Origin: Davidsoniella eucalypti | Taxonomy: Eukaryota > Ascomycota > Sordariomycetes > Microascales > Ceratocystidaceae | Reading direction: 5' to 3' | Assembly: GCA_004009845.1 (NCBI GenBank) | Contig: RMBW01000028.1 | Location: 239,448 to 303,447, forward strand | DNA: 64,000 nucleotides | Shown: positions 9,169 through 20,160 of the stretch, one piece after another | Position numbering within the stretch: the first letter of the stretch is position 1 | How the letters are laid out: each line of letters opens with the position of its first letter | Program-made: the position numbers and the translations under genes | The notes under the pieces: generated by a model | The model's database searches: none | Told to the model about the DNA's origin: nothing | What the model saw: only the letters and a program-made list of their open reading frames with translations

Positions 9169-11980
9169 ATGGCAACCAAACGAAAAGCCGCCGCCATGGC
9201 ATCAGGTACCGATGAGCCTGTAGACCCAACCGACGAACTCATGTTCCTGTGTCTTGGTGGTGGTAACGAAGTCGGTCGTTCATGTCATGTCATTCAATAC
9301 AAGGGCAAGACTATCATGGTAAGCAATCATTCTACCTTACACTCAGAGATATAAATCTAACAGTCTGTATAGCTGGACGCTGGTCAACATCCTGCATACG
9401 ATGGTCTCGCTGCTCTTCCTTTCTTTGACGACTTTGATCTCAGTACAGTCGACGTACTTCTCATCAGCCAGTAAGATCCCCCAACCCATTCAATCATGTC
9501 TTAGTGTACAAGCACATTTTAATTTCATGTCCATGTGCCTCAATATCTGTAACCATGACAAGGAGACACAATTTATTGTATATGGCGAAATTGGAAGTTC
9601 GTCAAATGGTGGTCAAAATCATGTAAACCTCAAAAAAATGATGTATTCTCTACGCCGGCCTTTACACGCCCAGATATCAATACAAGTCTCTTTTTCATAC
9701 TATGTCTACCCTTTATCTGTGTGCTCGTAGTACGGAGCTGTTTGTAGCATGTCACTAACCGATCATCTTAGTTTTCACGTTGATCACGCAGCCTCATTGC
9801 CATATGTCTTGGCAAAAACAAACTTCAGGGGACGTGTGTTCATGACACATCCCACCAAAGCCATCTACAAATGGCTTATTCAAGACGGTGTGAGAGTTGG
9901 TGGGTCTTCATCATCTTCTCAGCCTGTCTATACTGAACGTGATCACTTGAATACGTTTTCCATGATCGAAGCCATCGATTACCACACCACTCATGCGGTA
10001 TCGTCAATCCGTATCACACCTTACCCAGCTGGGCATGTACTAGGTGCTGCCATGTTCCTTATAGAAATTGCTGGTCTCAAAATTTTCTTCACTGGTGATT
10101 ATTCTAGAGAACAGGATCGACATTTAGTCTCCGCAGAGGTACCTCGTGGTATCCAAATCGATGTTCTTATCACAGAATCTACATATGGTGTTTCTTCTCA
10201 TACACCACGCATGGAAAGAGAGCAGGCTCTCATGAAGTCAATCACGGGAATTCTGAACCGCGGTGGTCGTGTACTCATGCCAGTCTTTGCTTTGGGGCGT
10301 GCTCAGGAACTTCTTCTTATTCTAGACGAATATTGGGAGAAACATGCCGAGTTCCAAAAGGTGCCAATATACTACGCCAGTAACCTAGCACGGAAATGTA
10401 TGCTTGTCTATCAAACATACGTTGGAGCAATGAATGACAATATCAAACGGTTATTCAGCGAACGACTTGCCGAGGCCGTAGCATCCGGTGATGCTACTGG
10501 AAAGGCTGGTCCTTGGGATTTTAAATACATCAGATCCCTCAAGAATCTGGATCGATTCGACGATATGGGAAGCTGTGTCATGTTGGCCAGTCCTGGTATG
10601 CTTCAAAATGGTGTCAGTCGAGAGCTACTTGAGAGATGGGCTCCAAACGACAAGAACGGCGTCATCATCACAGGTTACAGTGTTGAAGGAACAATGGCCA
10701 AGCAGATCATGCAGGAGCCAGATCAGATCCAAGCAGTCATGTCTCGTAACATCGGAGCTTCAAGAAGAGAAGGCGAGAAGACCATGATCTCACGACGGTG
10801 CAGTGTGGAGGAATACTCGTTTGCTGCTCATGTCGATGGCAACGAGAACCGGGAATTCATCGAGGAAGTTGCAGCTCCTGTTGTTATCCTTGTCCATGGA
10901 GAAGTGCATAACATGATGCGCTTGAAGTCCAAGCTGCTTTCACTAAATGCCAACAAGACTACCAAGGTCAAGGTCTACAGTCCCAAAAACTGTGAGGAAC
11001 TCAGAATTCCCTTTAAATCTAACAAGATGGCCAAGGTTGTTGGAAAATTAGCTGAGATTCCGCCGCCCGACAACGTGATCAACGCTGATAGTGAGGAGGC
11101 CAGACTCATCACTGGTGTTTTAGTCCAGAACGACTTCAAGCTATCGCTTATGTCACCGGATGATTTGCGTGAGTACGCCGGCTTGAACACAACTGCTATC
11201 ACTTGCATAAAGAGCTTCACTGTCACTGCTGCCGGTCCAGATCTTATCAAATGGGTTCTTGAAAGCACATTTGGCGCCATTGATGAGCTTCCCGAAATGA
11301 GAAATCTCAACAAGCTAGATCCCGATGCCAAGGACGAGGAGATGGTAGATGAAGAAGTTCCGTATGTACAGGCAGCGTACATGATCATGGGCTGTATCAA
11401 GCTCCGTTACAAGAGTAATCGTGAAGTTAAGCTTGAGTGGGAAGGCAATATGTTCAACGATAGCATGGCTGACTCCATCATTGTCCTCTTGATGATGGCT
11501 GAGACTAGTCCAGCTGCCGTTAAGCGATCCAGTACACCTCACTCTCATGACCACAGCCATGCTCACAAAGAAGACAAAAAACCACTCATGCTTCTCGACT
11601 CAAACCCACATTCCCATGTTCCAGCAACAGACCGTCTAGATCGCATATTCATGTTCCTAGAAGCTCAATTCGGTGCAGACAACGTCTCACCCATCCAAGA
11701 GCCCAAGCTCTCCAGTGAAGCCCAGGGAAGCGCCACAGAAGAAACGGAGACCGAAACGGAGGAGCAAAAGGAGGATTTAGCAAAACAGAAGGTTGCTGAA
11801 TTAGAAAGATTACATAAACTCGGTATCCCAGTCCCAGGTGTAATGGTTTCCATTGACAAGATACAGGCCAAGATATGGCTGGAACATCTGGACATCGAAT
11901 CTAGTAACAAGGTGTTTGCAGATCGTGTTCGCGCGGTAGTAGAAAAGGCGGTAGAAGTCACGGCACCTCTATGGGGCTAA
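9169..11980 (+). CDS. YSH1: mRNA 3'-end-processing endonuclease Ysh1/CPSF73, 818 aa
   Basis: This is the zinc-dependent endonuclease of the cleavage and polyadenylation factor, which cuts pre-mRNA before poly(A) addition in the nucleus. Exons are 9169-9318, 9373-9470 and 9772-11980. Introns of 54 and 301 bp have GTAAG donors, the second with CACTAACC before its TTAG acceptor. The metallo-beta-lactamase HxHxDH motif is HFHVDH at 83-88, with codon 83 split by intron 2. Other ligands fit: His171 in GHVLGA, Asp192 in FTGDYSRE, His436 in FAAHVDG and His458 in VHGE, so the nuclease should be active. The beta-CASP domain fills the middle and the CPSF73 C-terminal domain the end, with a His-rich insert (HSHDHSHAH) near 672-682. 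The start ATG follows an open 5' leader. It is divergent from TAF4 and convergent with DAD2. Confidence 0.96.
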
Positions 11981-12236
11981 ATAGCAGTTTCATCTTATAT
12001 GTAACATAACAAGGCAGCTTGCGTGATTCATCTGCGCAATTTAGCATGCCAAACAGCAAAACCACTAGCTAATAATATTATCCATAACGCCTGATACGAA
12101 CACTAATGTATTGATAGACCATTTTGACGCTGTGTCGAATGCCTCCAGTGAAAACAAAGGTATACAGTAGTTTGGTTCGTGTTGGTTTTCCAATATTGTG
12201 ATATATCCACCATAGTAGGCAGAATACAGGCATATT

Positions 12237-12817
12237 TTAGGTACTTGTTTGGATTATTGAAGCCTCTGCCTCAGCTTCTTCCGCCCGTTCTTGCACAGCT
12301 GGTGCATGTTCTGTAGGTATACGTACTAATGTCTGAGGCAATGCAAGTTGTGCTTCGTCTGTTTGGGTGGGTTTAGGGAGTTTTGCTGAGGTCAAGGGTG
12401 ATATTATAGTATTAGCTAAAATGAACACCAGAGGTATATATCACATCTTTTCAGATGAGGGCTGATTAGTGCCCCTTATAGCATGTGATACTTACAAGAC
12501 GCCATGCTTATAGCTCGGAGCACATTATGCCAATTACTCATAACGAGGGCGATAGCTGACTCAATTTATTAATACATAAGAATCCCATCCATTAAGTCAG
12601 GATCAACCTTACCTTCAGTGCCGTTAGAGAGTGTGGAGAGTTTTTGTTCCAGGTTCTCCATCTGAGTCGCGACAGCAGCACTAAGATCCCTTAGTTCTCT
12701 GAGATTGTCAAGCTCCATTTTCTTCTCAGATATGCGGGCAGCTAACATGGGACTCTGGCCTGCCATAGAGCTTCCGGATCCTCGCAGCTGCCCTAAAGAT
12801 CGTGGTGGGAGTGACAT
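12237..12817 (-). CDS. DAD2: DASH complex subunit Dad2, 137 aa, two introns
   Basis: Dad2 belongs to the fungal DASH/Dam1 ring complex, which couples kinetochores to spindle microtubules. Exons are 12817-12613, 12555-12496 and 12385-12237, with introns of 57 and 110 bp (GTAAGG and GTAAGT donors). The family core is clear: LAARISEKKMELDNLRELRD, then ATQMENLEQKLSTLSNGTE, then across intron 1 to ALVMSNWHNVLRAISMAS. The central helices are predicted coiled coil. The C-terminal tail, LPQTLVRIPTEHAP, also occurs in filamentous fungal homologues. ATG 12817 is the first ATG in the frame, which is open further upstream. Intron 2 has a second in-frame acceptor (exon 3 from 12415) that would add ten residues; the CTAAT just before the distal site favours the shorter form. 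It is head-to-head with SGO1. Confidence 0.92.
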
Positions 12818-13437
12818 CTTGGAGTTTGAGGTGTGTGGTGTGCCTAGGGGAAAACTTTCCACTAGGTCTTCTCTGCGGGAGAGTCTGGACGTGAAATAAC
12901 CGTAGATTCTTGAGCAAAATCTAGACAGGCTCAAAGCTACCTACTTGTTGTTTTTGGGGTCTAATGTAGTCTCTTTCTATTGGTCGTGATAAGATAATAT
13001 AGACAAGATAAGCGTATCTTATCATGTTGTTTGATCCAAAGATGAAAGCTAAGGCTTAAGGAAAACGCAAACACAGGATAAAGAACAAGCCAAGCTGACG
13101 CGAATGCTAGGGTCTGGCCAAACCCTGCATAACAAATCTCACGGTGATGCCGCCTAGTCACGTGTGTGTTTATCATATTAAGTGGAGTAGACATTCTTGA
13201 CCCAGCAACGCATGCAAGTCATGTTTTTTTCTAGACCTTTTTGGGAAGAAAGTAAATAAGGACCGTTCGAAATTTTAGTGGTCCGTTCGCTCTCCAGTCT
13301 CTACGATCAAAGCCTACCATCTTTACATCCCCTTTTCCACCTTCACCAGGACGAACGAAAGAAAACATTCGTGCCAAACTGTAGGCATTGCGACGACTTT
13401 CTCACGGCTCTCGAGAAAATTCGACGATCTTGCAGAC
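12818..13437. promoter_or_regulatory. Divergent promoter region DAD2/SGO1
   Basis: Only 620 bp separate the start codons of two mitotic chromosome-segregation genes. The stretch contains TCACGTGT with a CACGTG core (13159-13164) and GACGCGAA with an ACGCGA core (13098-13103), a one-base variant of the MCB element. The 3' part, toward SGO1, is pyrimidine-rich leader. Co-regulation through shared sites is an inference. Confidence 0.5.
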
Positions 13438-15655
13438 ATGGCACGGCTAAACGATTCGCACCAAGGCCAGCACCCAACGCCTACAATGTACTCGGCAGAG
13501 ACAGTCGAAGCGCGTAAGTACACCATGCCCATACACATCGCGGCCAACACTGGTGTTTTGATGGTTTCGGTATACTGACGCTTTGGATTTATAAACCGTA
13601 GTGCGACGAAAAATGCTTCGTCAAAATAGAGAACTCGCGCGCATCAACTCGTCCCAGGCTATACGTCTCCGCCAGCTCGAATCCGAATGCGCCCGAATGT
13701 TGTCAGAGAATCTGGAGTTGCGCTCGGTAGTCTTGCGCATGGAGAAGAAAGCCGAAAGCAACAAAGCCAACCGTATTGCCGACCAAGCCCTCACGATCAA
13801 ACACCAATTGGAGGCTCGACTTGCCGAGTTTAGCGATCTACTTTCTAGTCTAGGCAATGAGCCACCCGCTAAACGTCAATCTCTATCACCGCGCAAGATT
13901 GCTACTCCGAAGTCTGCTTCTCGTCGTCGAAGCATCCCACCAAAAACCCTTCGCGATATGGCAAAAGAAGCTGAAGCTCGTGCTCGCGAACAAGGCCGAC
14001 TCACCCCTATCATGGAGCATACTAGCTACCCGCGAACTTCTGATGGGTATGTATTGAACAATAGTGTATTCAACACTAGCGCCAGTCTTTGTTTCAAAGC
14101 TAACGGACCCACCTACTATAGACCAGATGAGTTAGCCACTGTTCCGACTGAATCCATGGCGCAAGAAGACCATATTGCCGACATATCAACATCGCCCGCT
14201 CTTGGCTCACCACCAAGCTCAAGATTCGTTGACGACGACACAATTCTCGAAACGCCTACTAAGAAACCTAGCAACATTGCTGCCCAAAGCACACTAAAGC
14301 CCGTTGTCATCCAGCAACCCGAGGCAAACATTGCAACTATCGAATCTCCTGTCAGAAACATTATTACCCAGCCCACCAAAATCATCATTGAGCCCCCGAC
14401 CATACCTTTAGCTCAACCAGTTAAACCCGCAAAACGTAAACATGGTCACGAGATCAGTGATATTCTGCGTTCGTCAGATAGCGACCGTGAGAACAGTTTG
14501 ACGCGTGCATCCTCTATTCGTGAGAAGACCAAGGGCAAGAACTTGAAGGAACTTGCCGCTATACGTAGAGAGGCTCAAGATAAGACTGTTGAACAGCCTG
14601 AGGTTACGAGGAAACCACTGGCAGCGAAGAGTATTAACAAAGACTTGACAACTCCACGAAAGGCGAACAAGGAAAACATGAAAGGCCACAAAGAAGGTCC
14701 TATCAAGCCATCATCCGACATTGGAAAGACCAACAGCGCCCGGGAGCATTCTCGCACTAGGAACAAGGAGCATGTGCAAAAAGCCGTACTTGTTGAAGCC
14801 ATCCCCTCTATCGTCAAGCGTCCCGATGTAGTTACTGTTTTACCAGATACCGAGGAGCCATCACCAGCCACAGAGGGGGCCTTAAACTCTGCCCTACCCT
14901 TACTAGAGCTCAAGGTTGTTGAGGAAATACCTCGACTCAGTGACACCCCACCACCAGCCCACATAAACTTCAACGGCGAAACATCGCGACCTAGCCGTCG
15001 CTCTAGATCGGCTGTGAGCTATGCTGAACCCAACCTACGAGACAAAATGCGGCGCCCTACTAAGGAGCTGTTTGATGCCGTGGCAGGAGAGGGCAAATAT
15101 ATGCGCCGATCTTCGGCATCCAAACAGGATGTTCTCATTGCTGACACGAGCATCACGTCACTCACTGAGGCAGTTCAAAGCTCCCTCGTCGATATGACAC
15201 ACGAGGCCTCTGCCAATTCTAGCCAGGCCTCTACTAGCGGTGGTGATGATGAGGAGTTTTTGCCAAGCTCTGTAGTGACAGATCGTCGGAAACGCCGCTC
15301 GTCTGTTGCATGGGATGCTCAACCCCAGGAACCCGAGACCACTTCAATAGAGCCGCTATCTCCCGATGATATGACAGAAGATGCTGATTTATACGAATTT
15401 ACCGTCACCTCGCCTGTTGAGAAGAAATCGACTAACCGTCGTCGGGCAACTGTGGCTGATCCTGATTTCATTGTCGAGCCAGAGAAATCTACCAAAACTA
15501 GTCGTAAGAGAGCCACACTCTCTGCACCGAAACGTACAAGAGCGGATATGGAATCGTCCTTGAATGATGAATCGGAAAGCAGCCAGACTGATAGTTCTAC
15601 GGCATCTACTTCCAGGGCAAAAGCAGCAATCCGAAGAAAGAGTACCGTGACATAG
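13438..15655 (+). CDS. SGO1: Shugoshin, centromeric cohesin protector, 709 aa
   Basis: Shugoshin binds PP2A and shields centromeric cohesin from separase; fungal forms also aid tension sensing. Exons are 13438-13513 and 13602-15655. The 88-bp intron has GTAAGT, a CTGAC branch and TAG, and falls in codon 26. The conserved N-terminal coiled coil runs about 25-77 (LRRKMLRQNRELARINSSQA, then an ELRSVVLRMEKK heptad pattern). The C-terminal shugoshin motif is at about 486-510 (RPSRRSRSAVSYAEPNLRDK). The long middle is low complexity and rich in Ser, Thr, Pro and Lys. A KEN sequence at 382-384 could be an APC/C degron, as in vertebrate Sgo1. The first exon ATG follows an open leader. It is divergent from DAD2 and convergent with VPS29. 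Whether it is the mitotic or meiotic type cannot be told. Confidence 0.93.
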
Positions 15656-16197
15656 TTCTTATGGTATATCATAAGCCAGTCCCAGACAACTCCGATTTTC
15701 TTTCTTTCTACTCGATCCGATCTATGCTGCTTTGCTTCATGGAACTCTTGACAATAATCAGCTTTCAGTCTGAGATATATCGGCAATATGGCCAATCACT
15801 CCTTACCCAAAGACAGACATGTCTTTGTCACTCCTTTTCTAAGTTTTGCTTCCTCATTTTTTCTTTAGCTTTATGATTACAAGATGGGGCGCTTTTGGTG
15901 TTGTTGCTTTTTTGATTTCCGTTTGGCTTCACCCACATTTTTCTTTTCTGCGTTGTATATGATTGACGGAAGATACCTATCATTGTTATAATTTCATGTT
16001 ATCTCTTTATATAAGCCGACTTTTCACATTTGACTTTCTTGTGTATTTGCATGAATAAAATGGGTATAATATAATTTGTTCGTGACTGTAAGTCAAAGAT
16101 TCTACTAATCAACATGGGCTATATAGAAATACTATTCATGGTGATTGGTATAAGTGGTATTGTTGTAACGAAAACCTTGGGATCGAACAGCGAGCAG
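15656..16197. other. Convergent 3' region SGO1/VPS29
   Basis: This 542-bp, T-rich stretch lies between two stop codons. An AATAAA at 16054-16059 on the plus strand, about 400 bp after the SGO1 stop, is a possible poly(A) signal. No gene is seen. Confidence 0.5.
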
Positions 16198-16998
16198 CTA
16201 TGGCGCATTGCCAGTCGGCTCTACTGGCTTGGTGTATGTGACCTTCTCAACGGCGACATTTTCGTTACCGTCTTCATCCGTTCGTAGTTGGTAAACATAT
16301 AAGGTGAGAGAGATTCCTTGGACCTAGAGTGATGTGTTAGTCGAGAAAAGCTGCTTGTGACATGACGCATTGTGTAAGACAAAGAGGGCGACTTACATCC
16401 ATCAAGCAGAAACTGGGAACTGGGTCCTCGGCTGGGTTATTCCAAGATGGCAGGAACGCGCCAGTAGCGCTACCGGGATTTACGAAGAATTTGTCCATGT
16501 ACTCGAAGGCATCGAAACGGTGGGTGCCGCCCCAGCATAGAACATCAACATCCAGCTTGCTGGCCTCGGCCAGAAGCAGATCGGGCTCGTTAGAAACCAA
16601 TGTGAAGCCCTCGAGGAAGCCGATGCGCAGTGAGCCGTGGGTGACGACTTGCGTCAACGGAAGAGAAGTCGCCTCGACATCGAAACGGCCCTTGACGATC
16701 TTCAAGTCGGGGGAGATGCTGCGCAGGTATTCGTAGGTGTTCTTGTCGGTTAGGTTGCCAAGACATAAGGTCTGGGAGATCTTTCCAGGCGATAGAAGTT
16801 TCTTGAACTATAAAGAATAACAATACGTAGTAATTAGTATATAGAGATTTATATCAGCTAGTTTTGGGGCTGGGTAGGGGATGGCGATAGGTAGAGCGAT
16901 AGGCGGTGGTAGAATGGGTGGCGGCGAACCTTGGTGGGGATATCCAGAGCGCGGTCTGGAATGTGCATATCGCCGATGACGAGAATGAGGAAAGCCAT
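16198..16998 (-). CDS. VPS29: Retromer subunit Vps29, 201 aa, two introns
   Basis: Vps29 is part of the retromer core with Vps35 and Vps26 and recycles cargo from endosomes to the Golgi. Exons are 16998-16930, 16807-16397 and 16323-16198. Intron 1 (122 bp) has a weaker GTTCGC donor, a CTAAT branch and TAG; intron 2 (74 bp) has GTAAGT and CTAG. The metallophosphoesterase-like fold is evident: GDMHIPDRA at 9-17, LCLGNLTDK, THGSLRIGF, then WGGTHRFDAFE and FFVNPGSATGA. The usual GHTH has become GGTH, losing one metal ligand; Vps29 acts as a scaffold, so this is not evidence of a broken gene. Length is close to human Vps29 (about 180 aa) plus a short insert after GSATGAF. It is divergent from AGX1. 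Confidence 0.95.
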
Positions 16999-18808
16999 GG
17001 CAATGGTTGTTGTGCGGTTGATTTCGTAGATAGTGGCCTGGTGACGTTTTGCTGTGGTTGCGATGCGAAGCTTGCTATACGACGCCGATGGAGACGATAA
17101 TGCAAGTAATGACAAGCTCCAAACAAGGCGGTTTTGATCTGAGGCTGAGTAGTTCTCTTCTTAACAATGGTGCAAGTGGAAAGGCGTGCTTCGTTAGCAC
17201 CGAGAAGTAGATAAAACGTAGAAGAAAGATGGTCGATTAATGTGCTAGGGCAACGAGGAGCTAGAGCTTGTGACGATTGGCCTTTCACCGACAACGACGT
17301 CACGACCCTAGAAAAATGTAGCAGCCGATCACATTGAAATTGAAGGCTGGAGCGAAGACGTCAAGCCAGGCTTGTTATCTTATCTGCGGTTCTCTCGAGT
17401 TTGACTTGCTCTAGGAGCAAGCGATATAGCTTAGCTTCCTGCTGTAGTTAGGCTGCTAAGATGTGCTGCTGGCTTGGGACTATTTAGGTGTCAGTGCAGC
17501 TGTTACTGGGTGCTGGGCTTTCAAAGTTAGCCCTGGAAACGCCATTCCGTTTCCTAGGATAGAGCCAATGCCAGCAGTGAAGTGCAGCTGGCCAGCCCCA
17601 CTTTCTAGGGTGCTTCCTTCACACCCCACCTTTTTGTATGCGCTTTTCTTTTCTTTTTGGATTTGGCGAAACCAGGGAGAAAGTCGTATGAAAAAAAACT
17701 CAGAGATTGCCTGCCCCTCCATGTGGATTTGGGAGCAGGTGCCCTTTTTAACGCTTCACGACGGGGTCGGGATCGACCTTAGAGAGGACTGGAGGTCATG
17801 TCGATTCATTACCATAAAAGGTCATGAAGACGCATTGAAGTATTGTCTAGTGGTACCTCAACATACTATTTATAAGGGTAGATGCTTGGCCTCCGCAAAA
17901 GGCCTGTTTCGAAGGAGGGGCGTCATTAGTTAGATGCCGACTGCCGGTACATTGAAAGCACGGAACGTCAATACTGAACAAGGCTTGAACCAATTTGCCT
18001 TTTGCCGACGGTAGAATCCTCAAAATATCCGTTTCACCGAGGCTAACAATATTATAGAGCGGCACCACCATGACGGATAATATGGCTTGATAGGACTTGT
18101 AATCTGGGCTGATGCACTTCACGATACTTTCCCAGCCTTGTATGTCTATTTTGTGATTTCTATCCATGGAAATATTGTTTATTCGTGTTAGATTCTATGG
18201 CACATGAGTTTTGGCTCATATCGAAAAACATCAGTTCAATTCACGCTGTGCGCCGGTCTCCGTTATAATATTGACATGACCGGCCTATTGGGCTAAGCGC
18301 TGAATCCCTCTCTATAACGCCAAGTAGCAGCGCAGGTCTTACTGCTAATTTGCCCCTCTTTCCTACGGTCCAACTGTATCGAAAGCTTGCACTATAGAAG
18401 CCTTTGAGCGACGTTAGCTGGGCTGAGCTAAATGCTATTAGCTTTGACATTGCCGTAATACAAAATGACGCTGGCGCAACGGAAGCTGCCTCGCTTCTTC
18501 CTCTACGCGAGCCCCGTTTTACATATAAACAGGCTATGCCGGGCTTCCGCTCCATCCAATATTTTCTTTCCTTGCTTGCCATCATATCTTCGATCAGTAA
18601 TAGATATTCTGATATTCTACCATCTCAGACCTAGAAGCTTACTTTCCTGCTAAATGTACATGATACCTTGCCTCATTCAATGCCAGTCTTTGATGCATCT
18701 TCCCCGCAAAATATATGGTCTGGGGAACCACGAAGGATTACCCAGACTCAGTCTTTAACTTTACAAATACTAACATCGCAACGTTTTTAGAGGCATCAAA
18801 TCGCAGCT
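16999..18808. other. Divergent intergenic region VPS29/AGX1
   Basis: This 1.8-kb stretch holds both promoters. Frames at 17463-17933 (+, 156 codons) and 18241-18585 (-, 114 codons) have no recognisable domain, and I do not call them. The last 100 bp before the AGX1 ATG are an A/T-rich leader. I see no RNA gene. Confidence 0.5.
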
Positions 18809-20160
18809 ATGTCGACCCAACCGCCGCACCCCACGCTCCTTATTCCGGGCCCCATTGAGTTCGAAGATGCAGTCCTCAGCTCCATGAGCCATTACAGGTA
18901 CAGCATCAAACTAGCTTAGCTTCGATTTCTGTGGCGTCAATATATACTAACGTAGCTTATTTTCCTTCTTTAGCCAAAGCCATGTCGCTGCCGACTTTGT
19001 TTCTACCTTTGGAGATACGATTTCAATGACCCGCAAGCTCTTCCAGACCACCGATCCCTCGTCGCAGCCGTTTATTATCTCTGGTTCCGGAACCCTTGGT
19101 TGGGATTTAGTCTCAGCAAACATTATTGAGCCTGGCGATGAAGTTTTGGTCTTGCACAGTGGCTATTTCAGCGATGGCTTTGCTGACTGCCTGACCACCT
19201 ACGGTGCCAAGGTCACTCAGCTCAAGGCGCCTATCGGTTCCAAGCCTCAGCTTCCCGAGATCGAGAAGGCACTGGCAGATAAAAGCTACAAGGCTATCAC
19301 TGTGACCCACGTCGATACCTCTACTGGTGTTCTCAGCGAGTTGAAGAACCTCTCCGCTCTTGTTCACAAGGTTTCTCCCAATACCTTGGTTGTCGTTGAC
19401 GGAGTTTGCAGTGTTGCATGCGAAGAGATTGCTTTCGATGAATGGGGTCTGGATGCTGTTGTCACTGCTAGCCAAAAGGCCATTGGATGCCCTGCTGGTC
19501 TCTCTATCTCCATGTTCTCTGGCCGGGCAATCAAAGCTTTCGAGTCTCGCAAGGTTCCACCAACTTCCTACTTTGCTTCGATGAAGAACTGGGCCCCTAG
19601 TAAGTTGAGACATCAGAAAATTACAAAGAAAACCCCAAGCTAATTTGTACCTAGTCATGAGAAACTATGAAGCCAAGAAACCTTCTTACTTCGCTACCCC
19701 TTCACCTCAGCTAATCCACGCGCTGAACACTGCCTTAACCCTCATTCTAGATAAGCCTCTATCAGAGCGCTTCGCTAAGCATACCGAAACTTCGGACCGT
19801 ATCAAGACATTTATTACTGAGCTTGGTTTGAAGCAAGTTGCTAGCAAGCCTGAGGAACAGGCTCATGGTATGACTGCCATCTACCTGCCAGATAGTATCA
19901 AGGCCACGGATATACTTCCTGCACTTGGCAAGGCCGGCGTTGTCTTCGCTGGCGGTGTCCACAAGGAGATTGCACCCAAGTACATTCGTTTTGGCCATAT
20001 GGGTGTAAGCTCAGTAAGTATCACAAAGATAATAATGCGTCATGTTACACGAGCTTTTTTACTAACATATGTTTTGTAGCTGAACCCCGAACGCGGCGAC
20101 ATTGACAAGGCACTGAACGCCCTGAAGGACAACCTCCTGACTCTAGGCTACAAGGCATAA
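18809..20160 (+). CDS. AGX1: Alanine--glyoxylate aminotransferase (AGX1 type), 384 aa
   Basis: This PLP-dependent class V aminotransferase transfers the amino group of alanine to glyoxylate, giving glycine and pyruvate; in yeast Agx1 is one route to glycine. Exons are 18809-18897, 18974-19599, 19655-20013 and 20080-20160, with introns of 76, 55 and 66 bp. Each frame joins cleanly. Family features are PGPIEF near the N-terminus, SGSGTLGWD (phosphate-binding region), VVVDGVCSVACEE (Asp that contacts the PLP ring), and the Schiff-base lysine Lys198 in TASQKAIGCPAGL. The C-terminal HKEIAPKYIRFGHMG segment also fits. Length equals yeast Agx1. The C-terminus (YKA) is not a peroxisomal signal, so location is unclear. 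Serine-pyruvate activity is possible in this family. The next gene, CRM1, is on the same strand 1.6 kb away. Confidence 0.93.

Noticed and set aside
9401..9730. 109-codon frame over YSH1 exon 2 and intron 2
   Set aside because: It is out of frame with the conserved Ysh1 exon and runs through the intron.
17463..17933. 156-codon frame between VPS29 and AGX1
   Set aside because: No family features and no supporting splice or promoter signals; the longest chance frame in a 1.8-kb gap is plausible.
18241..18585. 114-codon minus-strand frame
   Set aside because: No recognisable domain; basic composition only.
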